Source of the DNA: Desulfofundulus thermobenzoicus
GTDB taxonomy: Bacteria > Bacillota > Desulfotomaculia > Desulfotomaculales > Desulfovirgulaceae
Direction of reading: 5' to 3'
Length of the DNA: 64,000 nt
Assembly (NCBI RefSeq): GCF_009428905.1
Contig: NZ_WHYR01000008.1
Coordinates: forward strand, 27,883-91,882
Position 1 is the first letter of the stretch. The number at the start of each line of letters is the position of its first letter. The position numbers and the translations under genes are program-made. The notes under the pieces were generated by a model, which saw only the letters and a list, made by a program, of their open reading frames with translations, did not search any database and was not told where the DNA came from. This document shows, in pieces, positions 49,250 through 57,865 of the stretch.

Positions 49250-50437
49250 TCATGAGTTGCCGTTTTCTCCTGAAATTGCCAGAGTTTCTTTTTGCAGATA
49301 ATATTTTTTCGTTATTAAAACCGACAGGGGGAACAGGATGGCGGCTATGGCCGCCAAAACAACCAGATCGGGCAGGATGACCGGGAAACCCACTTCCATC
49401 AGGAAGATTTTACGCACGTTATCACAAAAATAGGTAAGGGGCAGCAGACGGGCAATAAACAGGGCCACAGGCGGCATAGCCGACAACGGCCAGGTGTAGC
49501 CGGAAAAAAGGAAAGAGGGTACGGCTACCAACATGGCGATTTGAGTGGCCTCAAGTTCACTTTTACAGATGACAGAAAGGAAAATCCCCAGGCTTAATAT
49601 GCAGGCCAGAAAGAATGCAAGCAATAAGAGCAGGTAGAGATAATGACCCCGAAAGGGTATCTGAAAAATCCAATAAGCCACCAGGAACATGAGGTTCAAG
49701 GTGACGAAGTTTATGACGTAATATGGAGCGATCTTGCCGGCAACTACAGCCAGGGCGCTGTTACAGGCAACCTGTAATTCTGTCAGGGTGCCATTTTCTT
49801 TCTCCCGGGCCATAGCCACAGCCATATAGAGAAGAGCGACCTGCTGGCTGATAGTGGCAATTAAGCCCAGGAGAAGGAAATTGGTATAGTTAAAGGTAGG
49901 GTTGTACCATACCCGCAGGCGGAGGCTTATGGGCTGGACGAATTTTATGGCCGCCCGGGCGGGCAGGCCGCTACCTTCGAGCTTGCGCATGATGGTGCCC
50001 GCCGTCAGGGTCTGGATTATCTCATTGGCCGCGTTGGTGACGGCGTTGCTGATAATCATATTGCTCCCATTGACTACCACCATAACTTCACTTGATTGCC
50101 CCCGCTTGATTTTTGTACTAAAGTCGCCGGGGATCACAACGGCGGCCATGATCTGACCCCTTTCCATAGCCGCCTCCATTGCTTTCTGGCTATCCAGTGA
50201 CAGGACATAGTCAAAACGGTCAGAATCGCTAAAGGCGTTGATTACGGAACGGCTTAAAGCGCTGTCCTCCAGATCCAGAACCCCCAGGGGGATATGGTTA
50301 ACGACATGTCTGCTGTAAAGGGTGCCAAAGAGAGACAGATAAAGGAAAGGGATGCCTATCAGAATGGCCAGCAGGCGATGGTTACCAAATATATAGCGCC
50401 ATTCCCTTTTCCAAACAAAGGAAAACTGTGTTAACAT
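49250..50437 (-). CDS. ABC-2 type transporter permease (YhhJ/YbhS-like, 395 aa)
   Basis: Membrane permease of an ABC exporter. It has an N-terminal segment (HRLLAILIGIPFLYLSLFG), a large outer domain (LEDSALSRSVINAFSDSDRF, AAVVIPGDFSTKIKRGQSSE) and five C-terminal segments with MAREKENGTLTELQ, the typical coupling motif of this family, and FLFSGYTWPLSAMPP. Start overlaps the HlyD stop in TGATG. No ATP-binding subunit is encoded in this operon or elsewhere in the window. Confidence 0.92.
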   Translation of the reverse strand: MLTQFSFVWKREWRYIFGNHRLLAILIGIPFLYLSLFGTLYSRHVVNHIPLGVLDLEDSALSRSVINAFSDSDRFDYVLSLDSQKAMEAAMERGQIMAAVVIPGDFSTKIKRGQSSEVMVVVNGSNMIISNAVTNAANEIIQTLTAGTIMRKLEGSGLPARAAIKFVQPISLRLRVWYNPTFNYTNFLLLGLIATISQQVALLYMAVAMAREKENGTLTELQVACNSALAVVAGKIAPYYVINFVTLNLMFLVAYWIFQIPFRGHYLYLLLLLAFFLACILSLGIFLSVICKSELEATQIAMLVAVPSFLFSGYTWPLSAMPPVALFIARLLPLTYFCDNVRKIFLMEVGFPVILPDLVVLAAIAAILFPLSVLITKKYYLQKETLAISGENGNS

Positions 50438-51615
50438 CAGGCCTGCCCCCCACCTTGCTGAAAATTAACTGTTACCGTCATGCCGGCTTTCAATTCAGGG
50501 TTATCCAGCCTTATCTTGACGTTGTAAGTTATAAGGTCTTTGTCACCCCGGTCGTTGGTGGCTCTCCGGGTAGCAAAGTCCGGTTTCTGGCGGATGGCTT
50601 CTATCCGGCCATTAAAGGTTTTCCCCGGGAAACCGGCACTGGTCATCGTGACTTCCTGTCCTTCCTTTAATTGTCCAACAATAGTTTCCTTGACCTTGAC
50701 GTTAACCCAGTTTTTTTCGGGTTGTTGGATGGTGAAGATGGGCATACCCGGGGTTACCATTTCGCCTGTATTTACATTTTTGGCGACAATAATGCCATCA
50801 CAGGGAGCTTTGACGGTGGCCTCATCCAGATTGGCCTGGGCTTCGGCCAGGGTGGCCTGGGCGCGTTTGAGATCGGCCGCGGCCATCTGAACCGAATTAT
50901 TAGCCAGTAGATCCTGAATCTTGCTTGCTTCGGCCTTGGCCAAAGCGGCCCGGGCCTGTTGGACAGCGGCAGCAGCGGTACGGATATCTTCCGCCTGGGT
51001 ACCTTCTTCCAGGAGGCTGACTGCTTCCTGGGCGTAACGCATCTCCTGCTGGGCGGCATCATATTTAGCTTTTACTTCATCGAGAGTCTGCTGGGGAATT
51101 ACGCCGGATGCATATAATTCTTTGGTACGCTGGTAGGTCTTTTCGGCGACATCCAGGGCAGCCTGGGCTTCCTTGAGTTTAGCCCGCGCTTGTTCTACCT
51201 GTTGCGCCCGGGGACCATTGAGTGCCTTGTCATATTGGGCTCTGGCCTGTTCTAAAGCCGCTGCGGCCATCTGGACATCCGCCTCGCTGACCTTTTCCTG
51301 AAGGGTGAGGGAGTTTTTGGCCTTTTCATACTGGGCCCGGGCCAAATCGAGGGCGGCCTGGGCCTGGTCACGTTTATCCTTGATCTCCCTGGCGTCAATG
51401 TAAGCCAGCACCTGACCGGCTTTGACCTTATCGCCTTCGTTGACCGCAATTGACTCGATGCGGCCGGGGATCTTAATACTGACATCCACTTCCTGGGCCT
51501 CTACTGTACCGTCAATGATTAAGTCTTGCTTGTTCGTGTCTTTGCCTGCGCAGCCGCCGGCCAGGACGAGGCCGGTAAGAATGATCGCCGTGAGTTTGAG
51601 GAACCTCTTCCGCAC
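50437..51615 (-). CDS. HlyD-family lipoprotein adaptor (YbhG/YhiI-like, 392 aa)
   Basis: Membrane fusion protein of the ABC exporter. The lipoprotein signal AIILTGLVLAGGCAGKD is followed by VDVSIKIPGRIESIAVNEGD (lipoyl half), a long coiled hairpin (ALDLARAQYEKAKNSL and others), APCDGIIVAKNVNTGEMVTP (second lipoyl half) and a beta-barrel (WVNVKVKETIVGQLKEGQEV). GTG 51615 follows AGGGGAGAGAAAC. It lies between the TetR regulator and the permease. Confidence 0.92.
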   Translation of the reverse strand: MRKRFLKLTAIILTGLVLAGGCAGKDTNKQDLIIDGTVEAQEVDVSIKIPGRIESIAVNEGDKVKAGQVLAYIDAREIKDKRDQAQAALDLARAQYEKAKNSLTLQEKVSEADVQMAAAALEQARAQYDKALNGPRAQQVEQARAKLKEAQAALDVAEKTYQRTKELYASGVIPQQTLDEVKAKYDAAQQEMRYAQEAVSLLEEGTQAEDIRTAAAAVQQARAALAKAEASKIQDLLANNSVQMAAADLKRAQATLAEAQANLDEATVKAPCDGIIVAKNVNTGEMVTPGMPIFTIQQPEKNWVNVKVKETIVGQLKEGQEVTMTSAGFPGKTFNGRIEAIRQKPDFATRRATNDRGDKDLITYNVKIRLDNPELKAGMTVTVNFQQGGGQA

Positions 51616-51637
51616 GTTTCTCTCCCCTTCTTTCTCT

Positions 51638-52255
51638 TCATGGCCTGGTAATATAGTTCAAGACAAGATCCCGGATGTGTTTCAGGCGTTTTTCCAGCAC
51701 ATCCGGTTGGACAGGGTCTATATCCCAAAGAGTGGAAAGAATATCTTTATTGATGAAATAATAAGAACAGAGGGCGTTAATGCTGGTAAGCAACTGGCGC
51801 AGGTCCAGATCCGGTCGAAAGACGCCCTGGCTCATACCCTGCTCGAGAATAGCTTTCAGGCGTTCCAGCCCTTCCTCCCAGATGGCCGGTAGCACCTTGC
51901 GGGCGTGGACGCCTCCCTGGAGGGCTTCCCAGGTCATTAGCCTGGCAAAGTGAGGGTTTTGGGCCAGGAAGTAGAAATAGTTACCGATGGCCGTAGCCAC
52001 CTGCTCCTTTAAATTACCGGTTCCATTAAATGGCCTGCTGCTGATAGCCAGCACTTTTTCAAAATTGGCCCGCAATACGGCAATATACAGTTCCTCCTTA
52101 CTTTGAAAGTAGTGGTAGAGCATGCGCTTGTTGATGTTAGCCTGGTTGGCGATTTCATCGACCCGGGCGCCGTCGATACCCCGGGCGGCAAAAACTTCTT
52201 CGGCAGCGGACAGGATACGCTCTTTGCTGTTTTCAGCAGATCTCTCCACATGCAT
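51638..52255 (-). CDS. TetR-family transcriptional regulator (205 aa)
   Basis: N-terminal helix-turn-helix: RILSAAEEVFAARGIDGARV, DEIANQANINKRMLYHYFQS, then KEELYIAVL; the C-terminal ligand-binding part resembles the CecR/YbiH-type regulators that control ybhGFSR exporters. It leads the HlyD/permease genes with 22 bp spacing and should repress them until an exported compound binds. ATG 52255 behind AGAAGGGA. Confidence 0.93.
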   Translation of the reverse strand: MHVERSAENSKERILSAAEEVFAARGIDGARVDEIANQANINKRMLYHYFQSKEELYIAVLRANFEKVLAISSRPFNGTGNLKEQVATAIGNYFYFLAQNPHFARLMTWEALQGGVHARKVLPAIWEEGLERLKAILEQGMSQGVFRPDLDLRQLLTSINALCSYYFINKDILSTLWDIDPVQPDVLEKRLKHIRDLVLNYITRP

Positions 52256-52272
52256 TCCCTTCTCTCTTTATA

Positions 52273-52322
52273 AAAGTAACTATCCAGTTAGTTACTTTAG
52301 GCAAATTTTTTCACTTTGTCAA
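52273..52322 (-). promoter_or_regulatory. TetR promoter with palindromic operator
   Basis: TTGACA (52322-52317), 17 bp, TAAAGT (52299-52294) on the minus strand. A perfect 10-bp inverted repeat AAAGTAACTA - TCCAGT - TAGTTACTTT (52273-52298) covers the -10 and transcription start, an ideal TetR operator position. Confidence 0.85.
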
Positions 52323-52558
52323 AAGCCAATAATGGCAGTATATACCTGAGATCGGGTAATATGGAGCGAAGGTTATACAGGTCAGTTATCAGGCATAAAA
52401 AAACACCGGAAATCTAATACGTTCCGGCCGGCCGTATCGCACCCTTACCAGCATCCTTTTTCAAACCAATGCTACATAAATCATTTCGCGGGTTAAGCGA
52501 TGATGCGCAACCTCGTATTAGATCCATTAAGTTTCACCGGCTCGACCCGGTGGGTGAA
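52323..52558. other. Intergenic region between tetR and tolC-like gene
   Basis: No ORF with start signal and no recognisable RNA on either strand; only the terminator at 52559-52590 follows. Confidence 0.4.
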
Positions 52559-52590
52559 AAGACCCCTTCCCTCTTTTGGGAAGGGGTCTT
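52559..52590 (-). terminator. Terminator of the TolC-like gene
   Basis: AAGACCCCTTCCC and GGGAAGGGGTCTT form a perfect 13-bp stem with a 6-nt loop; on the minus strand it is followed by TTTTC. Strong in both directions. Confidence 0.85.
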
Positions 52591-52656
52591 TAAATCAAGA
52601 TGTAGCTACATGCTCGGGGCACAGAAACCCAAAGTTGCAGGGTCTCCAGCGTCGCC

Positions 52657-53835
52657 CTATGAACCGCCACCGGAGGCGGCAGAACCGGCCTGGCCGCCGG
52701 AACTGCTGCTCCGGCTCCCACCGGCTGAAACGGCAGACGCTGCGTAGGCCCAGGGTTTTTCGAAGGCCATCTTAAGCACTTCATGCTGGCAGGTAGCATC
52801 AAGCAGGGCCTTCTGCGCCCCGGCCAGGGCTGCTTCGGCAGCCACCACTTCCGTGCGGGTGGCCATGCCCAGGTCATACTTCAGCCTGATCACCCGCAGG
52901 TTTTCCTGCGCCACTTTCACCTGCTGCTCCAGCCCTGCATACTGATCCTCCAGCTGGCGAATGCTGTAGTAGATGGTTCGCACCAGCTGGCGCATCTTTT
53001 CATCGGCGCTGGCGGCGGAAACCTCCGCCTTGTTTACGTCTATTTCTTTGGCTTTGTACGGGTCGGGATTTGTCGGGTCGTTAAAAACATAAAGATCCAG
53101 ATTAAGTTTGGCCAGATCGATTTGCTTTTTGGCCAGCCACAGGGTGGGGCTTTCCTCCACTGCACGTTCCACTTCGTAGTCCAGGTCGTCAATCTTAAGG
53201 GGCGTAAAAACAGGCTTATCCACCAGCACCGGGCGGTCCTCCGGCCACAGGCCCACCAGCTGATTGAATTGTTGATAGGCGTCCTCCAGGGCCTTTTTGG
53301 CCGCCTCCAGACTGGCCTTCGCCCCTTCCAGGGAAGCGTCGCCCTTTAAAAAGTCACTTTTGGAAATGGTGCCTGCCCTTAACCCCGCATAGGCCGCCCG
53401 GTGCTGCCATTCGGCGGCCTTTAAGGCCAGCTCGGCGGACCGCACCCCTTCCTGAGCCTGCAGAATCCGGTCATAGGCCTGGTAGACGGACATGACCACC
53501 GAATCCTTTTCTGCGTTGTATGACTTCTTTGACATCTGCCAGGCCAGGTCCGCCTGCACCAGGCCGGTGAAGGCCCTGGCGGCCTGGGCGGCACCTTCGC
53601 CGGAAATGGGGCCGGCCGGCGTCCACTTTACCTTGTCCGATGCATTATCCCGCACTTCTTCGGAACGCTCAATGTCATACTCCGCCGTTTTTAGCGCCTT
53701 GCTGTTGGCCAGGGCCTTATCCACGGCCTGCTGCAGGGTCATCTCGGGCATGGCCGGCTCCTTAGCCCAGGCCACGGAAGGCGCCAGCAGGCCGACCGCC
53801 AGAATCATCACTGTGATCAATCGCCTCAAGAGCAT
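52657..53835 (-). CDS. TolC-family outer-membrane-efflux-like protein (392 aa)
   Basis: Signal peptide (LITVMILAVGLLAPSVAWAK) followed by TolC-type helical repeats: MTLQQAVDKALANSKALKTA, EYDIERSEEVRDN, QLVGLWPEDRPVLV, AEVSAASADEKMRQLVRTIY, VIRLKYDLGMATRTEVVAAE. The C-terminus is Ser/Gly-rich (SAVSAGGSRSSSSGGQAGSA). In Gram-negatives such proteins form the outer-membrane duct of RND/ABC pumps. In a presumed single-membrane Firmicute the role is unclear, though homologues occur in the Peptococcaceae. It lies beside both adaptor-containing pump operons and may serve them. Confidence 0.88.
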   Translation of the reverse strand: MLLRRLITVMILAVGLLAPSVAWAKEPAMPEMTLQQAVDKALANSKALKTAEYDIERSEEVRDNASDKVKWTPAGPISGEGAAQAARAFTGLVQADLAWQMSKKSYNAEKDSVVMSVYQAYDRILQAQEGVRSAELALKAAEWQHRAAYAGLRAGTISKSDFLKGDASLEGAKASLEAAKKALEDAYQQFNQLVGLWPEDRPVLVDKPVFTPLKIDDLDYEVERAVEESPTLWLAKKQIDLAKLNLDLYVFNDPTNPDPYKAKEIDVNKAEVSAASADEKMRQLVRTIYYSIRQLEDQYAGLEQQVKVAQENLRVIRLKYDLGMATRTEVVAAEAALAGAQKALLDATCQHEVLKMAFEKPWAYAASAVSAGGSRSSSSGGQAGSAASGGGS

Positions 53836-53962
53836 ACCCCCTTAACGATTTGTTAACAATTGTTAAGGTACTTAACTATACACTATGGAAAGTATACCCT
53901 TACCACCCGGCACAAGTCAATAGGCCTTTGTCCCCGAATCCAGCCACCAATAGAAAAAGGAA

Positions 53963-53994
53963 GGACCGGCTTTCCCGCGCGGGGAAACCGGCCC
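53963..53994 (-). terminator. Terminator of the stalk-domain surface protein gene
   Basis: A GC-rich stem (CCGG-TTTCCCC arms around GCGC) lies 18 bp beyond the stop of the 755-residue gene. Its AT-rich flank (TTCCTTTTTC) is downstream on the minus strand. Confidence 0.7.
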
Positions 53995-54011
53995 TTTTTA
54001 ATACCAGATGA

Positions 54012-56279
54012 TTACAGGGTCATGGTCACGGATTGGGTGGCTTCGTCCCAGATCGCTTTGACGTCCAGAGCCTTACCGAGCCAGCTGACAGGCAGCATGG
54101 TGCGGCCGTCTTGGATCTCAGCAGGAACATCCATGGCAATGCCGACTCCGTTAATCAGCATGATATTGCTGCCGATGGTGAGCTGCACAACCTTGTCGCC
54201 CTTGATGAGGGTGACCTTGCCGTCGGCGTACAGGATGTTCTCAGGAGTCACACCCACGGCCTGGGCGGCGTAGCGCACGGGAACGAAGGTCCGGCCATCC
54301 TTGATATACGGAGCCGCATCCATGGTCTGCTCAACGCCGTTAACGGTGTACTTGGTGTCGCTGATCTTGAAGACCACGGTAGCCTTCTGCTCGCCGGGGG
54401 CGGGGGTGACGCAGTTTGCTACTATTGCCTTGGCCACATCTTTATGACCGGGGAAGAAGGTGTCAGTTAAGCTGGTGTTTGATACTGTTGTACCACTAAG
54501 CCCTAAAGTTTGGTTAACGGCAGTGCCCCGGACTTTAATTGCGAGCGGGCCTTCCGGAACTGTCCGGTCGACTGTCAGCTTGATTCCGCTGATTTTAATG
54601 GTGCTCGGTTTGGTGCTGGCGCTCTTGACGGGGATGTATAACAACCCCTCGTTATTGCTGGTTGTATCGGTACTTACTGCACTCGTGTCGAGCTGCAAAT
54701 CGCCTTCGATTACCTCAACTTTGGGCACATTGGAGAAGGTGACACCAGACGGAGCCTTCAGTTCAAGCCGGGCACGGACGTTTGTCGTTGTCCCGGTCAA
54801 CGCGCCATTGGAGTTAGCCGAACTGTAAGTAATGTTGGCTTTGATGGCTTCTTTTGCCACTTCAGTAATGGTGATATCGCCCACTTCCTGTCCCGGTAGA
54901 CCGATCTTGACTTCAGGCGCTGAGGCAGCAGTAAGATTCACAGGTGCTTCCACCTTGGCCAGCAGCAGGCTGGTTCCCGTTACAGCGCTGCCGGCAACAT
55001 CCACTTTCAGATCTCCGGTGAAATCAGGAGCAGTGGATACGTAGAAATCTTTAAATACAATCTTGGCGCCGTTTTTCTGACCGGAAGAAGTTCCACTCAC
55101 AGTTGCTTTCAAGGTCCTGCCGTCAGACCCGATATACGACCAGCTCAAGGAAATGCTACCTTCGTCCTTGGTCAGGTCGGTATCCTTGGTGGGCAAGTTA
55201 CCGGCCCAGCGCACGTTCTCAGGCAGGGTTAGGGTAATGGTGCGACCTGTTACCAAGCTGCCGGGTGCGCTTTCCTCGATGACCAGTTTGGTATCCAGGC
55301 GCTCTTCCGTGGTGCCAGACTTGATTGTGCTTACATTTTCCGTCGAAACATTGACGCCGAAGTCACCGTACTTAGCCACAAGGAGCGAACCAGTAGAAAC
55401 GGAGGTGCCACCCCCACCGGAGACGCTGACTTCTACATCGCCGTACCGGGCGACAGTTTCATCAGGATCGATGTGAGCCTTAATCTTGACATAGGCACCG
55501 GTTGTGCCGTTGGATGCACCAGTTACGTTAATTTTCAGATCCCGGCCGTCGTTGCCGCTGGGATCAAAACCACCAATTGTTACATTGCCAGAGTAAGTAT
55601 TGACGAGATTCGGACTTGACCACCGGAAACCAGGTGGCAGGGTCAGCTTAAGGCTGTCAGTTGCCACCTTAAGGGCGCCAGGAGCACTTTCCTTAATGTT
55701 AATGTACACATCGCCGCCGCCAGAAGTGATGGTATTCACTTCATCAACTGTCAGAGAGACGCTGCCTCCGCCAATTCTAGCAATGGTTATTTTGCCGCTG
55801 CTAAACGGAGAGTCGCTGGGCGCATAGGCCTCTAAATTTACATCCCCGGACACGCCACCAGGCACAACGAGTCTGCTGAAGTTGAGGATAATACGACCAT
55901 CATTACCCACACCGGTAACGTGGGTAACATTCACGTAAATTTCATCCCCAGCAGTGTTGGTCGTAACAGCAACATCACTAGGCGCCAATGCGTTGGGAGA
56001 GGAACCAATAGTAGGGGGCACTGTCGCGGTGACGGACGCCGACCAGCCAGTCGGTGTCTTTGGCAAGAACAGGTAGACATAGCCGGGTACGGTTAAGCTT
56101 TTTAAGTCAATGGTCAGGGTCGGAAGACCGCTTGTGTAGGTTTGCCCCGCCTGGAGGCTGGGGATATTGCTCACGATATAGTCGCTTGCCGCCGCCGCCG
56201 GACCCACCATGGGCACCAGCAGGGTAGCCAGCAGGGCCAGGGTGGCCAGGATGGCGATCAGTTTCCTGGATTTCCGCAT
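54012..56279 (-). CDS. Secreted surface protein with stalk (copper amine oxidase N-like) domain, probable S-layer protein (755 aa)
   Basis: Signal peptide (LIAILATLALLATLLVPMVG) with AAAAS cleavage region. The body is built of repeated beta domains of about 110-130 residues, each with a similar core: KESAPGALKVATDSLKLTLP, EESAPGSLVTGRTITLTLPE, followed by GNDGRDLKINVTG / GSDGRTLKATVSG. The last about 110 residues are the stalk domain (VNGVEQTMDAAPYIKDGRTF, VPVRYAAQAVGVTPENILYA, LPVSWLGKALDVKAIWDE). No Cys is evident, and Ser/Thr/Val/Gly composition is typical of S-layer proteins. AAAGGAGG ribosome-binding site and a strong terminator suggest high expression. Confidence 0.85.
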   Translation of the reverse strand: MRKSRKLIAILATLALLATLLVPMVGPAAAASDYIVSNIPSLQAGQTYTSGLPTLTIDLKSLTVPGYVYLFLPKTPTGWSASVTATVPPTIGSSPNALAPSDVAVTTNTAGDEIYVNVTHVTGVGNDGRIILNFSRLVVPGGVSGDVNLEAYAPSDSPFSSGKITIARIGGGSVSLTVDEVNTITSGGGDVYINIKESAPGALKVATDSLKLTLPPGFRWSSPNLVNTYSGNVTIGGFDPSGNDGRDLKINVTGASNGTTGAYVKIKAHIDPDETVARYGDVEVSVSGGGGTSVSTGSLLVAKYGDFGVNVSTENVSTIKSGTTEERLDTKLVIEESAPGSLVTGRTITLTLPENVRWAGNLPTKDTDLTKDEGSISLSWSYIGSDGRTLKATVSGTSSGQKNGAKIVFKDFYVSTAPDFTGDLKVDVAGSAVTGTSLLLAKVEAPVNLTAASAPEVKIGLPGQEVGDITITEVAKEAIKANITYSSANSNGALTGTTTNVRARLELKAPSGVTFSNVPKVEVIEGDLQLDTSAVSTDTTSNNEGLLYIPVKSASTKPSTIKISGIKLTVDRTVPEGPLAIKVRGTAVNQTLGLSGTTVSNTSLTDTFFPGHKDVAKAIVANCVTPAPGEQKATVVFKISDTKYTVNGVEQTMDAAPYIKDGRTFVPVRYAAQAVGVTPENILYADGKVTLIKGDKVVQLTIGSNIMLINGVGIAMDVPAEIQDGRTMLPVSWLGKALDVKAIWDEATQSVTMTL

Positions 56280-56668
56280 CCAGTTTTAACCTCCTTTAAA
56301 GGGTTTTTGTCGATTTGCTTATAACGTCTTACCTGGCAAGGGCTTTTCCTGCCGCCCATCCCCCCTTTGCCGTTTTTCCCGTCTCCTGGTTCGTCCGGGC
56401 TGCGTTGCGTGCTGCCAATTTGTACCTCCGGGTGCCAGCGGCACCCTTCTTAACCAGCCAGTCACCGAGAAAGTAACATTCTACATTGCCCGCCAGAATT
56501 CCTCCTGGATTGGACGGGCTTTCCTCGGTTACCTGGTTAGTTAGACAACGGGAAGGGGCAAAAAGTTCCCTGGTGGAGAAAAAATTTTTTCCGGCGGGTT
56601 TTGCCCGGCGATCTTTTTTTAAGGTACCGGGGCTGGAAGCACCGCCGCGCTTCAACGAGGGCTGAGCG
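56280..56668. other. Upstream region of the surface-protein gene
   Basis: Expected promoter region for 54012-56279; no -35/-10 pair could be picked with confidence (TTATAA at about 56320 on the minus strand is a candidate -10). No supported ORF. Confidence 0.4.
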
Positions 56669-56824
56669 GTCGACTACCAGCGCAGTATTTACGACGCTGC
56701 TTACCTGGCCCTGGCCGCATCCAGAAACGTAAAGCTGGTCACGGGCGACCGCCGCCTGTTCAACGCAGCCGGTGGGCATCTTCCCTGGATCGTCTGGATT
56801 GAAGAATGGCAAAGGGAAGGTTAA
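56669..56824 (+). pseudogene. 3' fragment of a vapC toxin gene
   Basis: 52 codons (VDYQRSIYDAAYLALAASRN to WIEEWQREG-stop) nearly identical to the C-terminal third of the intact vapC at 60609-61049. No start codon or upstream part; a duplicated, truncated relic. Confidence 0.85.
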
Positions 56825-56919
56825 ACCATCCCGGATGAAGGTAAAAAAATAAGTCCTTCCGCCACCGGGCCAATAGTTCTCAACAGGGTAAAACACCAAG
56901 GATTTTACGCAGGTACCCT

Positions 56920-56987
56920 TTACAGGTATTCCTCCAACTCGGAAAGTATGTTGATTTCAAAGATTTTGTCCAGGATCATGCCCAGGG
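56920..56987 (-). pseudogene. 3' fragment of an Rpn-family nuclease gene
   Basis: The last about 22 codons correspond to LGMILDKIFEINILSELEEY-stop of the Rpn gene at 61115-62119, plus the shared 3' flank (GTAAAACACCA...GATTTTACGCAGGTA) at about 56888-56915. Confidence 0.75.
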
Positions 56988-56992
56988 TAATA

Positions 56993-57021
56993 TTGACAAT
57001 TAGCTGATGTTGTGTAATAAT
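56993..57021 (+). promoter_or_regulatory. Promoter of the 57-kb toxin-antitoxin pair
   Basis: TTGACA (56993-56998), 17-bp spacer, AATAAT (57016-57021), 31 bp before the antitoxin start. Confidence 0.65.
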
Positions 57022-57052
57022 GAATGTGTAATTTTAGGGAGGCGTGGTATTA

Positions 57053-57286
57053 ATGCGCCGGATGCAGGTAGTGGTTGAAGAATGGCAATACGAGTTTCTT
57101 CGAAAGATGGCGGAAAGCCAGGGGAAATCGATTTCTGCCGTTTTGCGCCAGATAATCGCCGGGCGGATGGACCAAGATTTTGGGCAGGTGAAGGACCCAC
57201 TTCTGGAAGCGGCCGGAATTGCCCAACCTCCGCCGGGGAACGATTTTTCCAGCGAAACCATTGACCGCCGCCTATATAAAGTGTGA
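57053..57286 (+). CDS. Antitoxin, RHH/CopG-like (77 aa)
   Basis: MRRMQVVVEEWQYEFLRKMA and ESQGKSISAVLRQIIAGRMD form a ribbon-helix-helix-like N-terminus; the tail (DPLLEAAGIAQPPPGNDFSS) is a likely toxin-binding segment. ATG 57053 behind GGGAGGCG. The PIN toxin starts 5 bp after the stop. Confidence 0.8.
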   Translation: MRRMQVVVEEWQYEFLRKMAESQGKSISAVLRQIIAGRMDQDFGQVKDPLLEAAGIAQPPPGNDFSSETIDRRLYKV

Positions 57287-57291
57287 GAGCA

Positions 57292-57711
57292 ATGCGGCAG
57301 ATTTTCGTGGACACCAGTTTCTGGTATGCGCATGCTTTTGCCGGCGATCCCCACCATAAAGAAGCAGTTGCTTTTCTTAGCCGTGTTCCTGCCCCGCTAA
57401 TAACAACCAATTTTATTTTCGATGAGCTGGTAACTATTCTGCGATATGATTTCGGACACCGGGTGGCTGTGGAATACGGAAAACGACTGAAAGAAAGCAA
57501 AATCTGCACGCTGGTACGCCTGCTGCCCACAGATGAAGAACATGCATGGGAGCTTTTCTGTAAATATAGCGACCAGAATTTTAGCTTTACTGATTGCACC
57601 AGCTTTGCTTTTATGCAGCGCCTGGAAATCAAAGAAGCCGCTGCTTTTGACGTTCATTTTGAAACTGCCGGTTTTGTTCGCCTGCCACCGGTGTCTTTAA
57701 AGAAAAAGTAG
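57292..57711 (+). CDS. vapC: PIN-domain toxin (VapC-like, 139 aa)
   Basis: PIN ribonuclease with MRQIFVDTSFWYAHAFAGDP (Asp), TNFIFDELVTILR (Glu), SFTDCTSFAFMQRLEIKEAA (Asp) and AFDVHFETAGF (final Asp). It follows its antitoxin at 5 bp. Similar in domain plan to 59654-60049 but not a close copy. Confidence 0.9.
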   Translation: MRQIFVDTSFWYAHAFAGDPHHKEAVAFLSRVPAPLITTNFIFDELVTILRYDFGHRVAVEYGKRLKESKICTLVRLLPTDEEHAWELFCKYSDQNFSFTDCTSFAFMQRLEIKEAAAFDVHFETAGFVRLPPVSLKKK

Positions 57712-57720
57712 GTGACCTAC

Positions 57721-57841
57721 AGTGATGCCGCCCAGATCAGCCGCCCGAAGAACTGAACCACTGAACTGGCCGGTGAGCTGGCTCCTTTTTTGAGCTTCCG
57801 CCACCGTTTTCGCAACCGATACGGTTTTGATCTGGAGTGGT
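57721..57841. pseudogene. Mosaic of Rpn and HepT gene fragments
   Basis: 57721-57750 on the minus strand encodes RAADLGGIT, matching FRTVDLGGIT of the Rpn protein. 57763-57841 on the plus strand encodes ELAGELAPFLSFRHRFRNRY then GFDLEW, nearly identical to 62685-62762 of the hepT-like gene. The pieces are directly adjacent, so two deletion junctions lie within 120 bp. Confidence 0.75.
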
Positions 57842-57865
57842 GGGTAAAACACCACGGATTTTACG

